Assembly: GCA_035235625.1 (NCBI GenBank)
Contig: CP141146.1
Location: 19,710,501 to 19,774,500 of the forward strand
Origin: Saururus chinensis
Lineage: Eukaryota > Streptophyta > Magnoliopsida > Piperales > Saururaceae
Direction: 5' to 3'
Length of the DNA: 64,000 bases
This document shows, in pieces, positions 1-12,545 of this stretch. Made by a program: the position numbers and the translations under genes. Position 1 is the first letter of the stretch. The number at the start of each line of letters is the position of its first letter. The notes beneath the pieces were generated by a model that saw only the letters and a program-made list of their open reading frames with translations, did no database searches and was not told the DNA's origin.

Positions 1-527
1 AACCTTCCTTGGGTTAACTTATTAAATCTTTATGTAAACTAGTCACAATGCACCTAAGGACATTAAAGTAATTATCCAACATTGGATATGGTCATTTCTG
101 CTCTCAGGTAAGTCTTTAACCTCTCAAAAGGTTTTAGTATCACATTGGCTTATTAATTTCATCTACATGAATGCAGGCCAGTCCGCTCGTAAGGGTTTTT
201 TTGTCTTTTTGTTAAGGGCTTCCCTAAACCCTAATAGGTCCAAAACTAATCTCATTGGTACACCTTGACGTTATGAACCCGAGGTATTTTTCTTTCTGTT
301 TAACGGGGTCATAAACCCCTTGAGCCGAGCCCAATTTAATTAATCATTTTACCTTAACGCTAAGGGTAAAATAATCAATTATCTATTTACTGGGATTTTT
401 CCCTAACTTGTAGCTTGGTCCAAATTTAGGATACACATAAAATATCACTAAGATTTTTCCCAGTTTTTAAATCAACTCATAGGCCCCTGAACTGGAGCCC
501 CTAAATCTGGTCATTAATCATTATTTC
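1..527. other. Unassigned sequence, probably the edge of another insertion
   Basis: No coding signal. Element 1 can be followed leftward by comparison with element 2: the integrase end near 578 and the noncoding text just after it match element 2 around 16900. The match stops near position 527-530, so what lies to the left is different DNA. It ends in TTATTTCA, compatible with the CA end of an LTR, but the other end lies outside the window and no target duplication can be checked. It could equally be a diverged 3' noncoding region of element 1. Confidence 0.4.
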
Positions 528-574
528 ACTTTTTTATTTTTTGAATAATATATCATGAAAAGAATTATCCCTCA

Positions 575-1690
575 TAATTAGGATGTTCAAGAGATTTGGA
601 CTCAACTTCAGGGACAAAATGTTCTAAAAAAGTTTTCAAACATTGCCCATTAACTTTAAAAATATTACCATTATTTGATTTTTCAATTTTTAACAGTTCC
701 ATAAGGATAAACGGTTTTTACAATGAAAGGACCTGTCCAACGAGATCTTAATTTTTCTGAAAAAATATGGAGCCTAGAATTATAGAAAAGAACTTTTTGA
801 AACGGTTTAGAAATCTTATGATGTATATTCTTATCATGTTATGCCTTCATTCTTTCCTTGTACATTCTATCACTCTCATAAGTATCATGTCTAATCTCAT
901 ATAATTCATTTAGCTGTAATTTTCTACACAACCCAACCTTGTCAAGATTAAAGTTGACAACCTTGAATGTCCAATAACCCCTATGTTCTAATTTCATAGG
1001 CAAGTAATAAGTCTTTCCAAAAATTAATCAATAAGGGGACATTCCAATTTGGGTTTTGAAAGCAGTACGATAAGCTCAAAGTGGTTAGTCTTAATGACCA
1101 ATCTTTATCATTTGAATTTACCATTTTTACAAAATATTTTTGATTTCCCGATTCAAAGTTTCTACTTGTCCACTTGTTTGTGGATGATAAGGTGTAGCAA
1201 CTTTATGTGTGATTCCATATTTTTTCATAAAGGCCACAAAAGACCCATTGGAAAAGTGTGTACCCTGATCACTTATAATTACTTGAGGTGTTCCAAAGCT
1301 TTAAAAATATTTTTTTACGATTTTGTGATCATTTATTTTGCATGGAATAGCCTTAATCCATTTAGACATATAATCAACAACTACTAAAATATAAAGATAG
1401 CGAAAAGAGGGAGGAAAAGGTCCCATGAAATCAATGCCCAAACAATCAAAAATTTCATCAACCAAAAGTGGGTTAAAAGGTTTCATATTCATATGGGACT
1501 TGGTTCCTAACTTTTTACAACATTCACATACTTTGCAAAATTCATGAGTGTCTTTGAAGAGAGTTGGCCAATAAAAACCACATTGTAAAATCTTGGTAGT
1601 AGTATTTTTAACAGAAAAATGACCACCACATGCTTCAAAATGGCAGAAGGAAGTAATATCCATATGCTCAGAATTAGGTGCACATGCTCA
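575..1690 (-). pseudogene. Integrase pseudogene of element 1
   Basis: Retroviral-type DDE integrase relic. The best-preserved stretch (1301-1663) carries the HHCC zinc-binding motif, with CGGHF and later C-x2-C, followed by the first catalytic aspartate in GIDFMGPF. Further along the minus strand (about 1140-1270) the text still translates as a SDQGTHF-like second aspartate motif and a TSGQVE-like catalytic glutamate motif, but in other frames, so frameshifts separate them. The C-terminal tail near 578 matches the tail of the element 2 integrase. Not functional. Confidence 0.8.
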
Positions 1691-1777
1691 AATTATTTGG
1701 TCTGGACAATATTTAAATAAATAAGGATCATCCCAAAAGAAGTGTTTTACCTTTGTGAAGAATTTGTTTCTATCATG

Positions 1778-2299
1778 TTAAGTCCAATGAGTAGGAGTTT
1801 TACTTGTCACCAGATAGTTTGCAATGTCTGCATACCATGGAATATGAGAGGTGTTGAACAACTGTTCATTAAGAAAAAAATCCTTTATTGGTAGTTGTTC
1901 TAAGGAATCACAAAAATATAATCTTGACAAGTGATAATCGACCATATTCTTTACTCTTTTCTTTTCTTTGATAGTGAGATCAAATTCTTGGAGTAGGAGG
2001 ATCCACCTAAGCAATTTGGGCTTTGCATCCTTCTTGCTTAGAACATATTTGAGAGCTGCATGGTCAGTAAAAATAAAAATTTGGGAACTAATCAAATATG
2101 ATCTAAATTTGTCAAGTGCAAATACTACAACAAGAAGTTCATTTTCAGTAGTTGAGTAGTTCATTTGAGTGCTATATAAAGTGCTACTTGGACAATGAAT
2201 GACACAAGGCTTTTTATCTTTCTGTTGCCTAAGAATAACCTCAATAGTAAAACTATTAGTACAACACATGATTTCAAAAGGCAAACTTCAGTCAAGTGG
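1778..2299 (-). pseudogene. RNase H and connection region pseudogene of element 1
   Basis: The frame 1778-2284 translates as gypsy RNase [21 protein letters not shown] near residue 42, then FTDHAALKYVL, then a DYHLSRL-type end motif. It is in frame with the integrase fragment at 1301-1663 (offset 621 bp) and with the RT piece starting at 2635 (offset 351 bp). In the element it would degrade the RNA strand of the RNA/DNA hybrid made during reverse transcription. It is broken by stops on both sides. Confidence 0.8.
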
Positions 2300-3480
2300 T
2301 TGCATAATAGGAGCATAGATGAGCATGTTCTTTAGTTTTGTGAAGGCTTGTTCACATGCTTCACTCTATTCAAAGGAGTTGTCCTTTGATTGAAGGTTGC
2401 ACAATGGTTTAAATATAATACTAAAATCTTTAATGAGCCTTTTATAAAATCCTGCATGCCCCAAAAAAGATCTAATATCTTTAATTGTTTTTGGGCTGGG
2501 TAAATTAACAATCAATTTAATTTTAGCCGTATCCACTTGCATTCCCTGCATATAAACAATATGACCAAGTACAATTCCCTTAGTGACCATAAAATAACAT
2601 TTTCTCCAATTTAAAACAATATTTTCTCCTGACATCTGACCAAAACTTTTTTCAAATTATTAAGACAATCATCAAAGGAATATCCAAAGATAGAAAAATC
2701 ATCCATAAATACTTCAAGAAAACGCTCCAACATATCACTAAATATACTCATCATGCATCTTTGAAATGTGACAGGAGTATTACACAATCCAAACGACATC
2801 ATTCAATAAGCAAAGATACCAAATGGACATGTAAAAAATGTCTTTTCTTGATCCGCAAGTGAAATCTCAATATGGTTATACCTGGAATAACCATCAAGAA
2901 AATAGTAAAAATGATGACCAACCACCGTTTCTAAGATTTAGTCTATGAATGGTAAGGGGAAATGATCTTCCCTAGTGACAGAGTTGAGTTTCCTATAGTT
3001 AATACACATGCGCCAATTGGTGCTGACCCTAGTTGGGATCAACTCATTTTTTTACTACAATCACACCGGATTTCTTAGGTACCACTTGGGTAGGACTTAC
3101 CCACGGACTTTCAAAAATAGGGTATATGATCCCCACATCTAACAATTTTAGGACTTTTGCTCTCACAACCTCTTTCATGTTAGGGTTCAACCGATGTTGC
3201 ATTTCTCTAGAGGGTTTGGCATTATCTTCGTAGAAGATCCAATGAGCAAAAACTAAGGGACTAATTCCCTTAATATTAGCTATGGTCCAACCAATTGCAC
3301 TTTTATGCTCTCTATGGACATGGAGCAACTTTTGCTCTTGTTTGTGGTCTAATTGTGAGGAAACAACTATAGGGTATGTCTCTCCTTTACCCCAAAAGGC
3401 ATATTTAAGCTCATTAGGAAGGGGTTTAAACTCATGTTTGGGTATTTGGACACTTGAAGGGAGGGGAGCGCTCTTAGGAG
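2300..3480 (-). pseudogene. Reverse transcriptase pseudogene of element 1
   Basis: Three frames make up the relic. 3044-3328 holds the N-terminal RT text with RLNPNMKEVVRAKVLKLLD and SPWVSPTQVVPKKSG. 2611-2802 holds FGLCNTPVTFQRCM and the catalytic FMDD box at about 2698-2709. 2366-2635 holds the thumb/connection with IVLGHIV and FLGHAGFYKRLI. The frame changes between 3328 and 2802 and again near 2635, so at least two indels separate them. The catalytic box survives but the gene cannot be translated whole. Confidence 0.85.
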
Positions 3481-3484
3481 GTGA

Positions 3485-4176
3485 TAATTCCTCAAAGTGT
3501 GCCTTTCACTTTTTAGTATCCAACATGGTGGTTGACACTAATAAAGAATTTACATAATTAAACACATATTTATCATTGAAATTAAAATGAGCAGGACAAG
3601 CCTCCACATGGTCAGAAAATGAAGAGATAAGAGACTTGTCATGCATAAGACTTTCTAATATGTTCACTTTATGGACATCATCATCATTAACTCCTGGTTG
3701 CTTGCAAATATTAAAAATGTTAAGTTCTAAAGTCATATTTTCAAAAGAAAGGTTCATAACACCATTTCTACAATTAAGAAGAGCATTAGAAGTAGCAAGA
3801 AATGAGCGGCCTAATATGACAGGAATTTGAGTACAACCATTCAAAACTGGTTGTGTGTCCAAAATAATAAAATAAAATAAAAAAGTAAAACTTTTCTACT
3901 TATACTAGCACATCCTCAACAGTTCATCTCGGTGTTGTAACTGAGCGATTTACAAATTGAAGTGTAATGATTATGGGCTTCAATTAACTAAGTTCTAATT
4001 GTTCATAAATAGAATAAGGTAAGAGATTAACATTTGCCCCAAGATCAAGCAAAGTTTTTTCAATTCTATAATTCCTAAATATACAAGATATGATTGGACA
4101 ACTAGGATCTTTATATTTTTTGGGTGGGGTATTTTGTTACAAAATTGCACTTACTTGTTCTGTCAAATATGCCTTC
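3485..4176 (-). pseudogene. Protease region pseudogene of element 1
   Basis: The aspartic protease of an Athila/Tat-like polyprotein. Around 4010-4070 the minus strand reads LDLGANVNLLPYS, the D-x-G-A active-site box. Further on, 3506-3862 reads DTQPVLNGCTQIPVILGRSF and NALLNCRNGVMNLSF, the C-terminal protease text seen also in element 2. The tail is rich in D and leads to RT. It is in frame with the RT piece at 3044-3328 (offset 534 bp). The solo LTR at 4177-5819 separates it from gag. Confidence 0.75.
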
Positions 4177-5819
4177 TAATATGCACGTAATATAATAATT
4201 TATGTAACCCTATTTTATGCATTTTGGGTTGATTTTATATTAATATTGGCTTATTAGAGTTTAATCATGTTCTATAGAATTTGAAGAGCTTAATTCGTGC
4301 AGAAGCTATTTTAGATCATTGAGGATGAATTTTTATGCAAGTTGTCTCATGTTAGCTCGAGTTGGAAGTTTGTTGCACAAAAGGACTTAATGAAGAAAGG
4401 ACATAGCAAGTTTGCAACAAACAGAGTTTAGTTTGACAAAAAGGAAATCAGAAGATGGAGCATCGACAAGAGCTTATAAAAGGAAAGATAAAAAAATCTA
4501 GCAGCTTATGGCTAATACAAGGGAAGAATAGCCTATAAGAGGAACATCCAGTTTGTCCAAAATCAGCAAGGAACATCCAAAAATAGAAAAAACAATTAAT
4601 TGCAGAGAATGAAATTCGTAATAGTGAAAAATAGAGTTTAAGCAGTGAAAGAAAGAAATGAAAGTGAAGAATAAGGAATTAAGTGGGCAGCAACGAAAAG
4701 GAAGGATCAAAGAATTGAAATCAACTATATTGGGTTAAAATTGAGGCTTCAAAATGGAAGGAACAATTTTGCCCAACAAGTTTATAAATAGAACATAGAA
4801 TTGCAAAAGAGAAGTGAGGAGAAGAGAATGAACCAGAGACAAATTCCTTCAATCCCATCCTCCAAAATGATTAGAAAACACTTTAAATGTGAAAGAATTG
4901 AAGTCCTAAGCTGGAGAAGCAAAGAAGAAGCAAGAAAAAAAATCACAATCCATAGTTACTATAGCAGTATTGTTCACGAGCCGAAGGTTGAAGATAATGA
5001 ACAGTATCCCGTTCATTGGTATTGTAGCAAACAGTAAATTTTGAAAAATTTCCCTCATTTTCACATCTTGTAAGTCTCTTCTCAACTATTTTAATGGAAA
5101 TTTTATGTCTTAGGTTAATGGGTGTCTAAAATTCATTGGTAGGGATTGAATGAAGCTTCATTAAATTGTAAAATTTCATGATTATGAGACTTCATTAATT
5201 TTTTTAATGGTGAATTTAATGTTAATTATCTCTACCTATTTAATTGATGAGATTGATTTGGATATGAGTTTAGCCATGCTTCTCTCATGATTTAAATTGG
5301 TTCACATTAGTTTCTTACTTGGTTTTGTCTTATTTAATATTAAAATTGGGTATTAGTTGTGATTTGCAAATTGTGGATATAATTAATGACTTGATTTTAA
5401 TCGGTTGAAGTGAGGAGGAACAATGCATTTTTTTTATTGTGCATGAGAGTGTGATGATGATATTTTCCATAATAATGAAGATTGAATTCTAGATTATTAC
5501 GAGATAAATTTGAAAAAATTATTGATGATCATACTTATGAGTTTCTATGATTTAATGAATTTGGATTCTTATGCCCCAGTTTTTTGTATATTTGATATTT
5601 TAGTTATTTTACATTATTTTCTTATTCTTATATTAAAGCTTTAGAATTTTGATTTGTATAGTTTAATTGCCTTTAAATTCTTATTTTTTTTAGTTACTTT
5701 AGTCAAGTTAATTTACTTGGTTTTTTTATTTCAAGTCTCCGTGGGATCAACACTCAATTTTGCCACTTAACTACGATAGATTTATGCGCTTGCGAGTAAA
5801 TAATTAAAATTTAACAACA
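4177..5819 (+). mobile_element. Solo LTR of family B inside element 1
   Basis: This block interrupts the gag-protease text of element 1; element 2 is continuous at the matching place (about 27740). CCTTC stands directly on both sides (4172-4176 and 5820-5824), a 5-bp target duplication. The block starts TAATATGCAC and ends TTTAACAACA. It has no coding content but has a TATA-like TATAAATAG near 4784 and a CCGTGGGATCAACAC motif near its end, as in Athila/Tat LTRs. A second copy is at 33576-35411. With no internal region it is best read as a solo LTR made by LTR-LTR recombination. The open frame at 4801-5037 looks accidental. Confidence 0.8.
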
Positions 5820-7440
5820 CCTTCTTTTGTATGTTTAACTTATGTTTGATTGTACAAAAGTCTTTCAAAAATTTTGTATAAGAAGGAATATGCTTAATAA
5901 CTTCTATGAGAGGAATGCTAATCTTAACTTGTTTTAAAATTTCAAGAATGTCACTATTTTGCATAAATTTAGAAAAAAATTTGTAATCTTTAGAGAAAAG
6001 GAGGAGGAATAGGAGAAATACAATCGAAGTTGTTTAAAATTCAAAGACTCCTTACGTTCAGCAACCATCTTTGGAATGTCTTTGTTAATGACTTTTCCAC
6101 TTATTAAAGTGATGATTGACATAGTATGAACTTCTTGTGAACTTGAAGAATTTAAAATTTTAATTACAAATCGACCTTTAGAATTTTGTTGAGGTTGAGA
6201 AAGAAACTTCCTTTTTTTCTTGAGTGCTTAAAATTGTGGTCAATTAAGTGATAGGAGTCTTCAAACATTTGATGACTTATATTGTTTGGTTGTTCATTGA
6301 CTTTGCATTAATGTTTGCAAGGTGTCTTCAAAAGTCTTCTTATGTGGTGGAACATAAGTTGAAGAAGGAGGTATTTGCACATTAGACACATTTCTCCAAC
6401 TAAAGTTAGGTTGATTTATCTAATTATGAGTATAAGTTTCAGAATAAGGAGAAGAAAAAGGTCTTTTATAAGTACTCATAGCATTTGCTTAATTATGCAA
6501 CATTTGTTGGACAATCCTATGTTTGGTGTCCATCATACTCACATATACTACAAATATCTTATGTTTTTTTAGACACTTTTGACATGTTTTCTTTATTAAT
6601 TTCCATAGCCTCAATTTTTTGAGTTAAACTTTCAATTTTTGCTTTCATATCATCATCTTCTTTAAGAATGTACATGCCCCCATTAGTTGTTATATTACAT
6701 TTTGTCTTATTAGTACTTTCAAATGCATTAGAATCTTCCCATGATTGGGCATTTTTAGCCAACACATCAAAATAGTCTCATGCTTTCTCAAGTTCTTTAC
6801 TCAAAAACTCTCCATTACACATAATTTCAAATGTTAAGCCATTATAAAAGAAACTAATTATATGCCATATTTTATATCCATGATGTGACCATAACAACAA
6901 AAGTTCTTTAAATCTTTCCTGACATTAAAAGAAAGTCTCTTTTTTCTTTTTGTGAAGAATTTATGATAGTCTTTCTAAGTGTATTAGTTATGTGAGTAGG
7001 GAGAAACCTTTTCAAAAATTCTCTTCGCATTTCATGCCATGTTCCAATGGATATCTACTTCAAATAATTTAACAATTTTTTTGCTTTTTCTTTTAAAGAA
7101 AATAGAATGAGTTTTAATCTAATAACATCATTAGAAATATTTTGATTTGGCAAAGTTTGCACTATCCTCTTTAAACTCTTTTAAATGTAAATATGGGCTT
7201 TCTGAATCTAAGCCATAAAATTTGGGCAGTAGTTGAATTACTCCTGGCTTGAGATCAAAACCACCTATATTTATTAGACAAATCATATAAGAAGGAGAAC
7301 TTGATCTAGTTGGTTGCAAATAATCACACAAGGTTTTAACTTGTTGATTATTCTGCACTTCATTAAAACTATTATTACTTGTACAATCATCAAGAGTGTT
7401 CAAAGAAAGAGAAAACTTAGAAATATTAAGAGCAATATCA
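5820..7440 (-). pseudogene. gag pseudogene of element 1
   Basis: The capsid-like polyprotein relic, in several frames. 7131-7403 reads LCDYLQPTRSSSPSYMICLI then GVIQLLPKFYGL and YLHLKEF, typical of Athila/Tat gag; the same text occurs in element 2 at 28860-28990. 5782-5964 reads ILEILKQVKISIPLIEVIKH and YTKFLKDFCT, the gag end just before protease. Between them lie stops, shifts and low-complexity A/T. No zinc knuckle is readable. Confidence 0.75.
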
Positions 7441-7896
7441 ACACTTTCTAAGCAACCACTTTTTGTCCCTTTGCCATGAGCGCATAAAAAAAATGAGAAA
7501 CTTTTTTTTTTCTGTTTTGGAAGGAACTAAAACAAAAGAATCAAAAAAGTAAATTTAAAGAATGAATATCTATAAATTAACCAAAGTAAAACATGAAATT
7601 CAAACTTGATATCTAAAGAAAATAATTCTAAAAAATCTAAGAACTAAAAGAAATGAAGTAAAGGAAGTGGAATAAAACTACCTGTAATGTTTTAATTGGT
7701 CTTATTTAATTCTTTGAGCAATGACAAGTCCAAGAGATCTTTCTTCTTCAATGATTCTTCTTCCAACTACTCCCACTTTCAAAAAAAGAAATAGAAAAGA
7801 AAGAAAAACAAGAAAAAAAATGACAGAATAGGGAGAATATTTTTTAATTGGCGTTCTTGTTACACATTGCAATCCCCGACAACATCACCAAAAATT
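7441..7896 (-). promoter_or_regulatory. 5' leader of element 1 with primer-binding-like site
   Basis: Noncoding, A/T-rich leader between gag and the 5' LTR. Directly inside the LTR, at 7871-7894, the minus strand reads TTGGTGATGTTGTCGGGGAT, a mutated form of the Athila/Tat-type TTGG-GCCGTTGCCGGGG site, which would prime minus-strand DNA synthesis. Its position fixes the element's orientation as minus. Confidence 0.65.
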
Positions 7897-9010
7897 TGTT
7901 TATTAATTCATTAAATTGAGCCAAAACTTAGAGTTATATTACTTGCAACTTCACAAGTGGATGTAGTCTTTCAAGGTCGAACCCACAAGGATTGCATTTA
8001 TGTGACTACCACAATGATTTGAGGCAGTAAAGAATTAAGAAATGAATAAGATAAAACACTAAGACATTGAGATCAATTTAACATCTAATGATGTTCTTCA
8101 TGTGCCATGTTATCTTAGTTAGAATCGAATGAAGATTTCATCTAACCGGAAGATATGAACATTAAAAGAAAAAATAAAGAAAGGGAATACTTTGTATAGA
8201 TGAAGGATAAAAATAATTGTTTCTTCAATAGTTCTATGTATCAAAACCACAAAAGATGAAAGAGGAGAGCCTTAAAGCATCTTATGTATTAAGATCACAA
8301 AAAAATAACAAGAAGAATAATATTAAATGAACATCACTTCAAATAATCAACACATACTTAAAACCATTGATGAAACATGAATAGAACCCTAATATTTTTT
8401 TATAAATCATTCTAGCCTTAGCTAAAGTGCTTAGAAAGTCATTACAATAAAACTTAAAAATTAAAACTACAAAAGAAGATAAAAATAGGAGAAGAGAGCT
8501 CAAAGAGGAGGGGATGATCCCTCTCCCACGTTCACCCATCCTTTTATAAGAGTAAAAGAGTTTGCTTTAAAGGGAATGTCCAATCATATCCCTTAATTAC
8601 TTCCTGATTAATTGCCACTAGACTCGTATCAATACGAATTTTATATAGAATGATATGACCAAAATACTAAGACTGTGTCAATCTGTCCAAATCAGTTTCT
8701 TCTCGAATTTAGTTCTCTTGATGCAAATGTAAAATCCAATGAGTCCACAAGGTTGTGTTCAACAATTCTATGCATGTTTAGACCATTAAGAACCCATTCT
8801 TAAACCTTGAATAGTTTTAGGTAGTTGGGCTTCACTTCCTCTTCCAATTCGATCCTATCGAAGCCCATTTTGATATGTGAACACAAGAGATGTCATGTCT
8901 AACTTACCTATGAAAAATATAAATTGCCTAAATAAGTAATGATTTAAGAAAAAATATGATTACAATTCAAGATTTGAAAAAAATTAATTGATCATTATTT
9001 CAGTGCATCA
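7897..9010 (-). repeat. 5' LTR of element 1 (family A, 1114 bp)
   Basis: On the plus strand it starts TGTTTATTAATTC and ends CAGTGCATCA, so in element sense it begins TGATGCACTG. It matches the LTRs at 14416-15611 and 29490-30685, the solo LTR at 43323-44766 and the split LTR at 54496-55677/63054-63331; shared landmarks are the ATCTGTCCAAATC text and TTTAGACCATTA near the right end. The TATA region near 8541-8549 (TTTTATAAG) is degraded compared with other copies. Confidence 0.85.
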
Positions 9011-10089
9011 ATCACGTCATCAATGGAAGAGTCGTAAGCTTCAGGAACACAGATCAATTGATTGCCTTGTGGAACGATTGATCAATGTAGAGCAAAGTTG
9101 CTTATTTTAAGCTTTTTTGGTTTGATTTAGATTCCTAGTTAAAGTTATATTCATTTCAATATTTAGGACTCTAGAAAAAGGGTTTGGGATGTGATGAAAG
9201 GGAGAGAGAAGGCTTAGAAAAATCAAAGAGCTTGTGTGAAGTTGCTCTAATGGAGTTTTGAGAAAATTAGTCTTCTAGAGTAAAATGGAAGAAACTATCT
9301 ATACACCAAAGTTATTAGAACAAAAGGAGCTTATTCAAGGCTAGAAGAAGACAAAGACAAGGCAATGAGAGATTAAAGTTTTAAGTGCTCGAGGAGAAGA
9401 CTTGAAGGCCAGTAATGACAATAATTTATGGAGATCTAAACAAATGGAGTTTGTGTTAATGTCAAAACAAAGGTTGGTGGTTTACTTTTGTCATGTAAGT
9501 GTCTTGATTGCTAGTAGTGTATTCATTTAGTCCTTGTTGGGGCTGCCATGATTTTTTACCCGAGTTTGGGTTTTCTATATTAAATTGCATTGTGTTCATG
9601 CATGGTTTTGCATGCTTTATTGTTTGATAATTGATTAATCGTGAGTGTGCTTAGAAATTAGGTTTTCATTGTTTCCGCTATATAAGACAATTTTGTGCAA
9701 CAAGGCCATATCTCGTAGTCTAAGTTGGATAATTGAACTAGGGGCAATGTGGTTCTCCATTAGGTTGATTAGACAGATATTTAATCGCAAGTGGTAGCTA
9801 AGTTTCATTATTTATGAATTGAGTTTGCTCCATGATATCAATCTATTTTTACATGCTAGTGCATCATTATCTTACTTAATCTTCCTATATTTTGATTTTT
9901 AGTGCTAGATTACTTGTGCTAAGGTTCGATTTCTAAATTTTGCATAATTTACTTGTTTTTTCTTTTAGAATTACTTGCTAAATTTACTGATTTGTGTGCC
10001 CTAGTTTGTTAGTTTGCTTCTCTTATAATTTTCCATTCTTTAATTGCTTAAAGTGTGTTGCTTGGGTGATTTTTGTTGGATCAATTTCA
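9011..10089 (+). repeat. 5' LTR-like region and leader of the old copia element
   Basis: Noncoding block directly before the copia gag. It carries A/T-rich text with GAACGATTGATCAATG near 9076, CCTAGTTAAAGT near 9132, GAAGGCC near 9404 and TGGAGTTTGTGT near 9446. The same landmarks in the same order occur in each unit of the array at 45335-54457. The left end is cut by element 1 at 9010, so the LTR start is missing. I cannot see a clear tRNA-Met primer site or the exact LTR/leader boundary. Confidence 0.6.
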
Positions 10090-11205
10090 ATGGCCGAGTC
10101 AAATAACTCAATGAATGAATATGGGGATTTGCGTAATCTGATGATTCGTCTAATATTGTTTGATGGTCAATATTTCTCATATTTGAAAAATAGGATGAGA
10201 GCATTTTTATGATGGGAATGCCTCGAAGTGGTAATTAAAGGTTGAAATCCTCCAATGACCAATGATGATATGGAAATTCAATCTTAAAAGATGGGAGTGA
10301 ATGAGATGAAAATGAAATAAATCTTGCAAGTCAAAATAGTAAAGCCCTTAGTACATTGTTCAATGTCGTAGGAAAATCACAACATAGGTTAACTTCTAAT
10401 TCAATATTTGCTAAGTTGGCATGGGAAAAACTTGTGAAATATAATGAGGGAAACGTGGCTATAAAAGTGTCTAGGCTACAGATGCTTACCCTAAACTTTG
10501 AAAACATAATAATGAGTGAAGATGAGACTATTTTTGAATACTATGCTAAAATTTGAGACATAATAAATACATGTGATCAATTATGGGAGCCTATACCTAA
10601 TTACCTTATTGTGAGGAAACTATTAAGGTCCTTGTCTAGTAAATTTCAAATTGAGGTGGCAGCCATTAATGAATCTTAAATGTTAGACACCTTATACATT
10701 GAGGAGTTGCTTAGGAACCTTAGAACTTTTGAGATGCAAGAAGATTCAAATGAAAGCAAGAAAAGTTGTTTGAAAATTTTAAGGAAAAATAAACTGCTCT
10801 AAAAACATCTAAGAGAACTTATAAGAAGAATAAATCTTTAAACACCTTAGAAGAATCGATGAGTTTGAAGATGATAAAGAATTAATGCTTTTGTTGGCTA
10901 AAAACTTCAAGAAATTCATAAAAAGTTAGAATTTTAGGTTTGGAAATAAGGGCCATTTTTTTGGAAGAGATAAGGGAATAAGAGAGATGATAGGCAAAAC
11001 AAACAAGACAAGAAGAAATCGAAGTATTTTTAATATAGTAAGTTAGGTCACTTTGTTGTTGATTGCTCTAATAATAATTCTAATAATTCTTCTAACGATA
11101 AGCCTAAGAAATCAAAGGGTTTTAATAACAAGAGAAAGGGCAAGGCGTTTCAAGCAACTTACTCTGACGAGAGTTCTTCTAATGAAGATGAGATTTGAAA
11201 CTATA
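10090..11205 (+). pseudogene. gag pseudogene of the copia element
   Basis: Begins MAESNNSMNEYGDL, then LFDGQYFSYLKNRMRAFL, the usual copia gag start (F-D-G-x-Y-x-x-W-K-x-x-M in intact elements). 10356-10556 gives the central gag text with SRLQMLTLNFENI and EDETIFEYYAKI. Near 11025-11060 KLGHFVVDC is the second half of a CCHC zinc knuckle whose first two cysteines are lost next to a stop. Downstream is a K/N/S-rich linker and DESSSNEDE. There are many stops. The element resumes at 33441, after unit X. Confidence 0.8.
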
Positions 11206-11799
11206 TTACTGTCATGCCTGAGGTTTTTCCCCATATTTACTTTAAAATTTTACTAAAATTATATTTCAAAACACAAATGTAAATCAAATTAAACAACAAA
11301 TTTTAAAACGGGTGAAAACAATTTTCGTAAATTAATTCATCATACAACAAAACTAACATTCTCAGGCATTGCCCGAAATAAAAACATAAAAGTAAAACCT
11401 GCCATGGCCATGGTCTTTTAAAAACAAACAAATCTCAGGCCTTTTTGAGTACAAGTTCTTCAACCGTCTGTGTTCTAATTAGTACATATATGCACAAGTC
11501 CAGAAGAATAACATATTTAACTCTCACCTTAATTAATACATGAGATCGTAGCACCAAAATCCACATAATCTCACTACGATTGCACTGTACTCTAGGTCGA
11601 GGAAGAATAATCCACACGAGGAATAGTCCAGTCCAAAAAGCTATCGATCGACCTGAAAAACCCTCCGGACAAAGGGGCTAAAAACATAAGATGAGTATTT
11701 TCATACTTAGTAGGAAAATACCCAGTAGGGGAAATAAATCAATGAACTTCGTAAGTTCATACATAGATACATTCATGCACCAATACATGAAGCAAACAA

Positions 11800-12130
11800 A
11801 ATATGAAACATACATACGGTCTCATACACAAATCATCGTACTAGCTGAACTTACACTTACTCTTATGTCATACTCTTACACTCTAATTCAGAGTCTTACC
11901 AACTTACTTGTACAATCGTACACTTGCACTTTACCACATACACATACTCATACGACCTTATTCGTATGAACTTATTTGTATGACCTTACTCGTACAATCT
12001 TACTCTTACGCATAAATGTACTCTTACGTATTCCTTAGAAGCTTACACTTACACTAATTCTGGATCTTACACGTACAACTTACTCAAAATTTGAAGCATA
12101 CAACTTACTCTTACTATTGTACACATACTA
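11800..12130. repeat. Low-complexity CTTACTCTTACAC-rich stretch in unit X
   Basis: Irregular short-period repetition of words such as CTTACAC, CTTACTC and TCGTACA. The same stretch occurs in copy 2 at about 39830-40060, so it is part of unit X. The open frame at 11691-11969 is a product of this composition and is not a gene. Confidence 0.6.
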
Positions 12131-12334
12131 CCGACAACTGAAACTCATTAAAATCAACAAGCTCCAACGTTGAAAAGGAAAATAATCCCATTGGGGCATC
12201 ACCTTAACCTTTGGGGAGCAACTAGATGCCATGGACTTTTCCGAAGGCAAGGCACACCTATACTCATGGGGCACATGATCAAACAGGTAAGAGTAGATCC
12301 ATGATACTACTTACTTGAGCACGCAAATGCCCAC

Positions 12335-12545
12335 TCCCTGGGGCCATACAGTGCCAACAAGGGCCATACAGTGCTAACTAAGGGCGAAAAACATACGGTG
12401 CCATTCTTGGGCAGGAATCTTACAATGCCACTCTTGGGCGGAACATACAGTGCCATCAGTTGGCCGAAATACATAAAGTGCCCATGAAGGCGAAAACTTA
12501 CAGCACTCTCAATAGAGCATCAAACGTCTGGGCCAAAATACAACA
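12335..12545. repeat. Degenerate short tandem repeats (CATACAGTGCCA words) in unit X
   Basis: The words ATACAGTGCCA, AGGGCCAT and TTGGGC recur several times with irregular spacing of about 20-45 bp. The counterpart in copy 2 lies at about 40285-40470 with the same arrangement. Noncoding. Confidence 0.6.

Larger units (their letters stand above)
528..9010 (-). mobile_element. Element 1: decayed Athila/Tat-like Ty3/gypsy retrotransposon (5' part, minus strand)
   Basis: Read on the minus strand the order is 5' LTR (7897-9010), leader with primer-binding-like sequence, gag, protease, RT, RNase H and integrase, the standard gypsy order. The 3' LTR would lie to the left of the window. The coding part is broken by many stops and several frame changes, and a solo LTR of family B lies between gag and protease. 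LTR and proteins match element 2 (14416-30685), so the two belong to one family (A). The right end stops at ...GTGCATCA at 9010, where the copia LTR-like region begins. It is much more decayed than element 2, so it is probably older. Confidence 0.85.

Noticed and set aside
4801-5037. 78-codon frame in the family B solo LTR
   Set aside because: Not conserved in the second copy at 33576-35411; A/G-rich text gives K/E-rich chance frames.
12335-12545. CRISPR-like or regular tandem array
   Set aside because: Repeat words are imperfect and spacing is irregular; plant nuclear DNA context; noncoding LTR repeats explain it.
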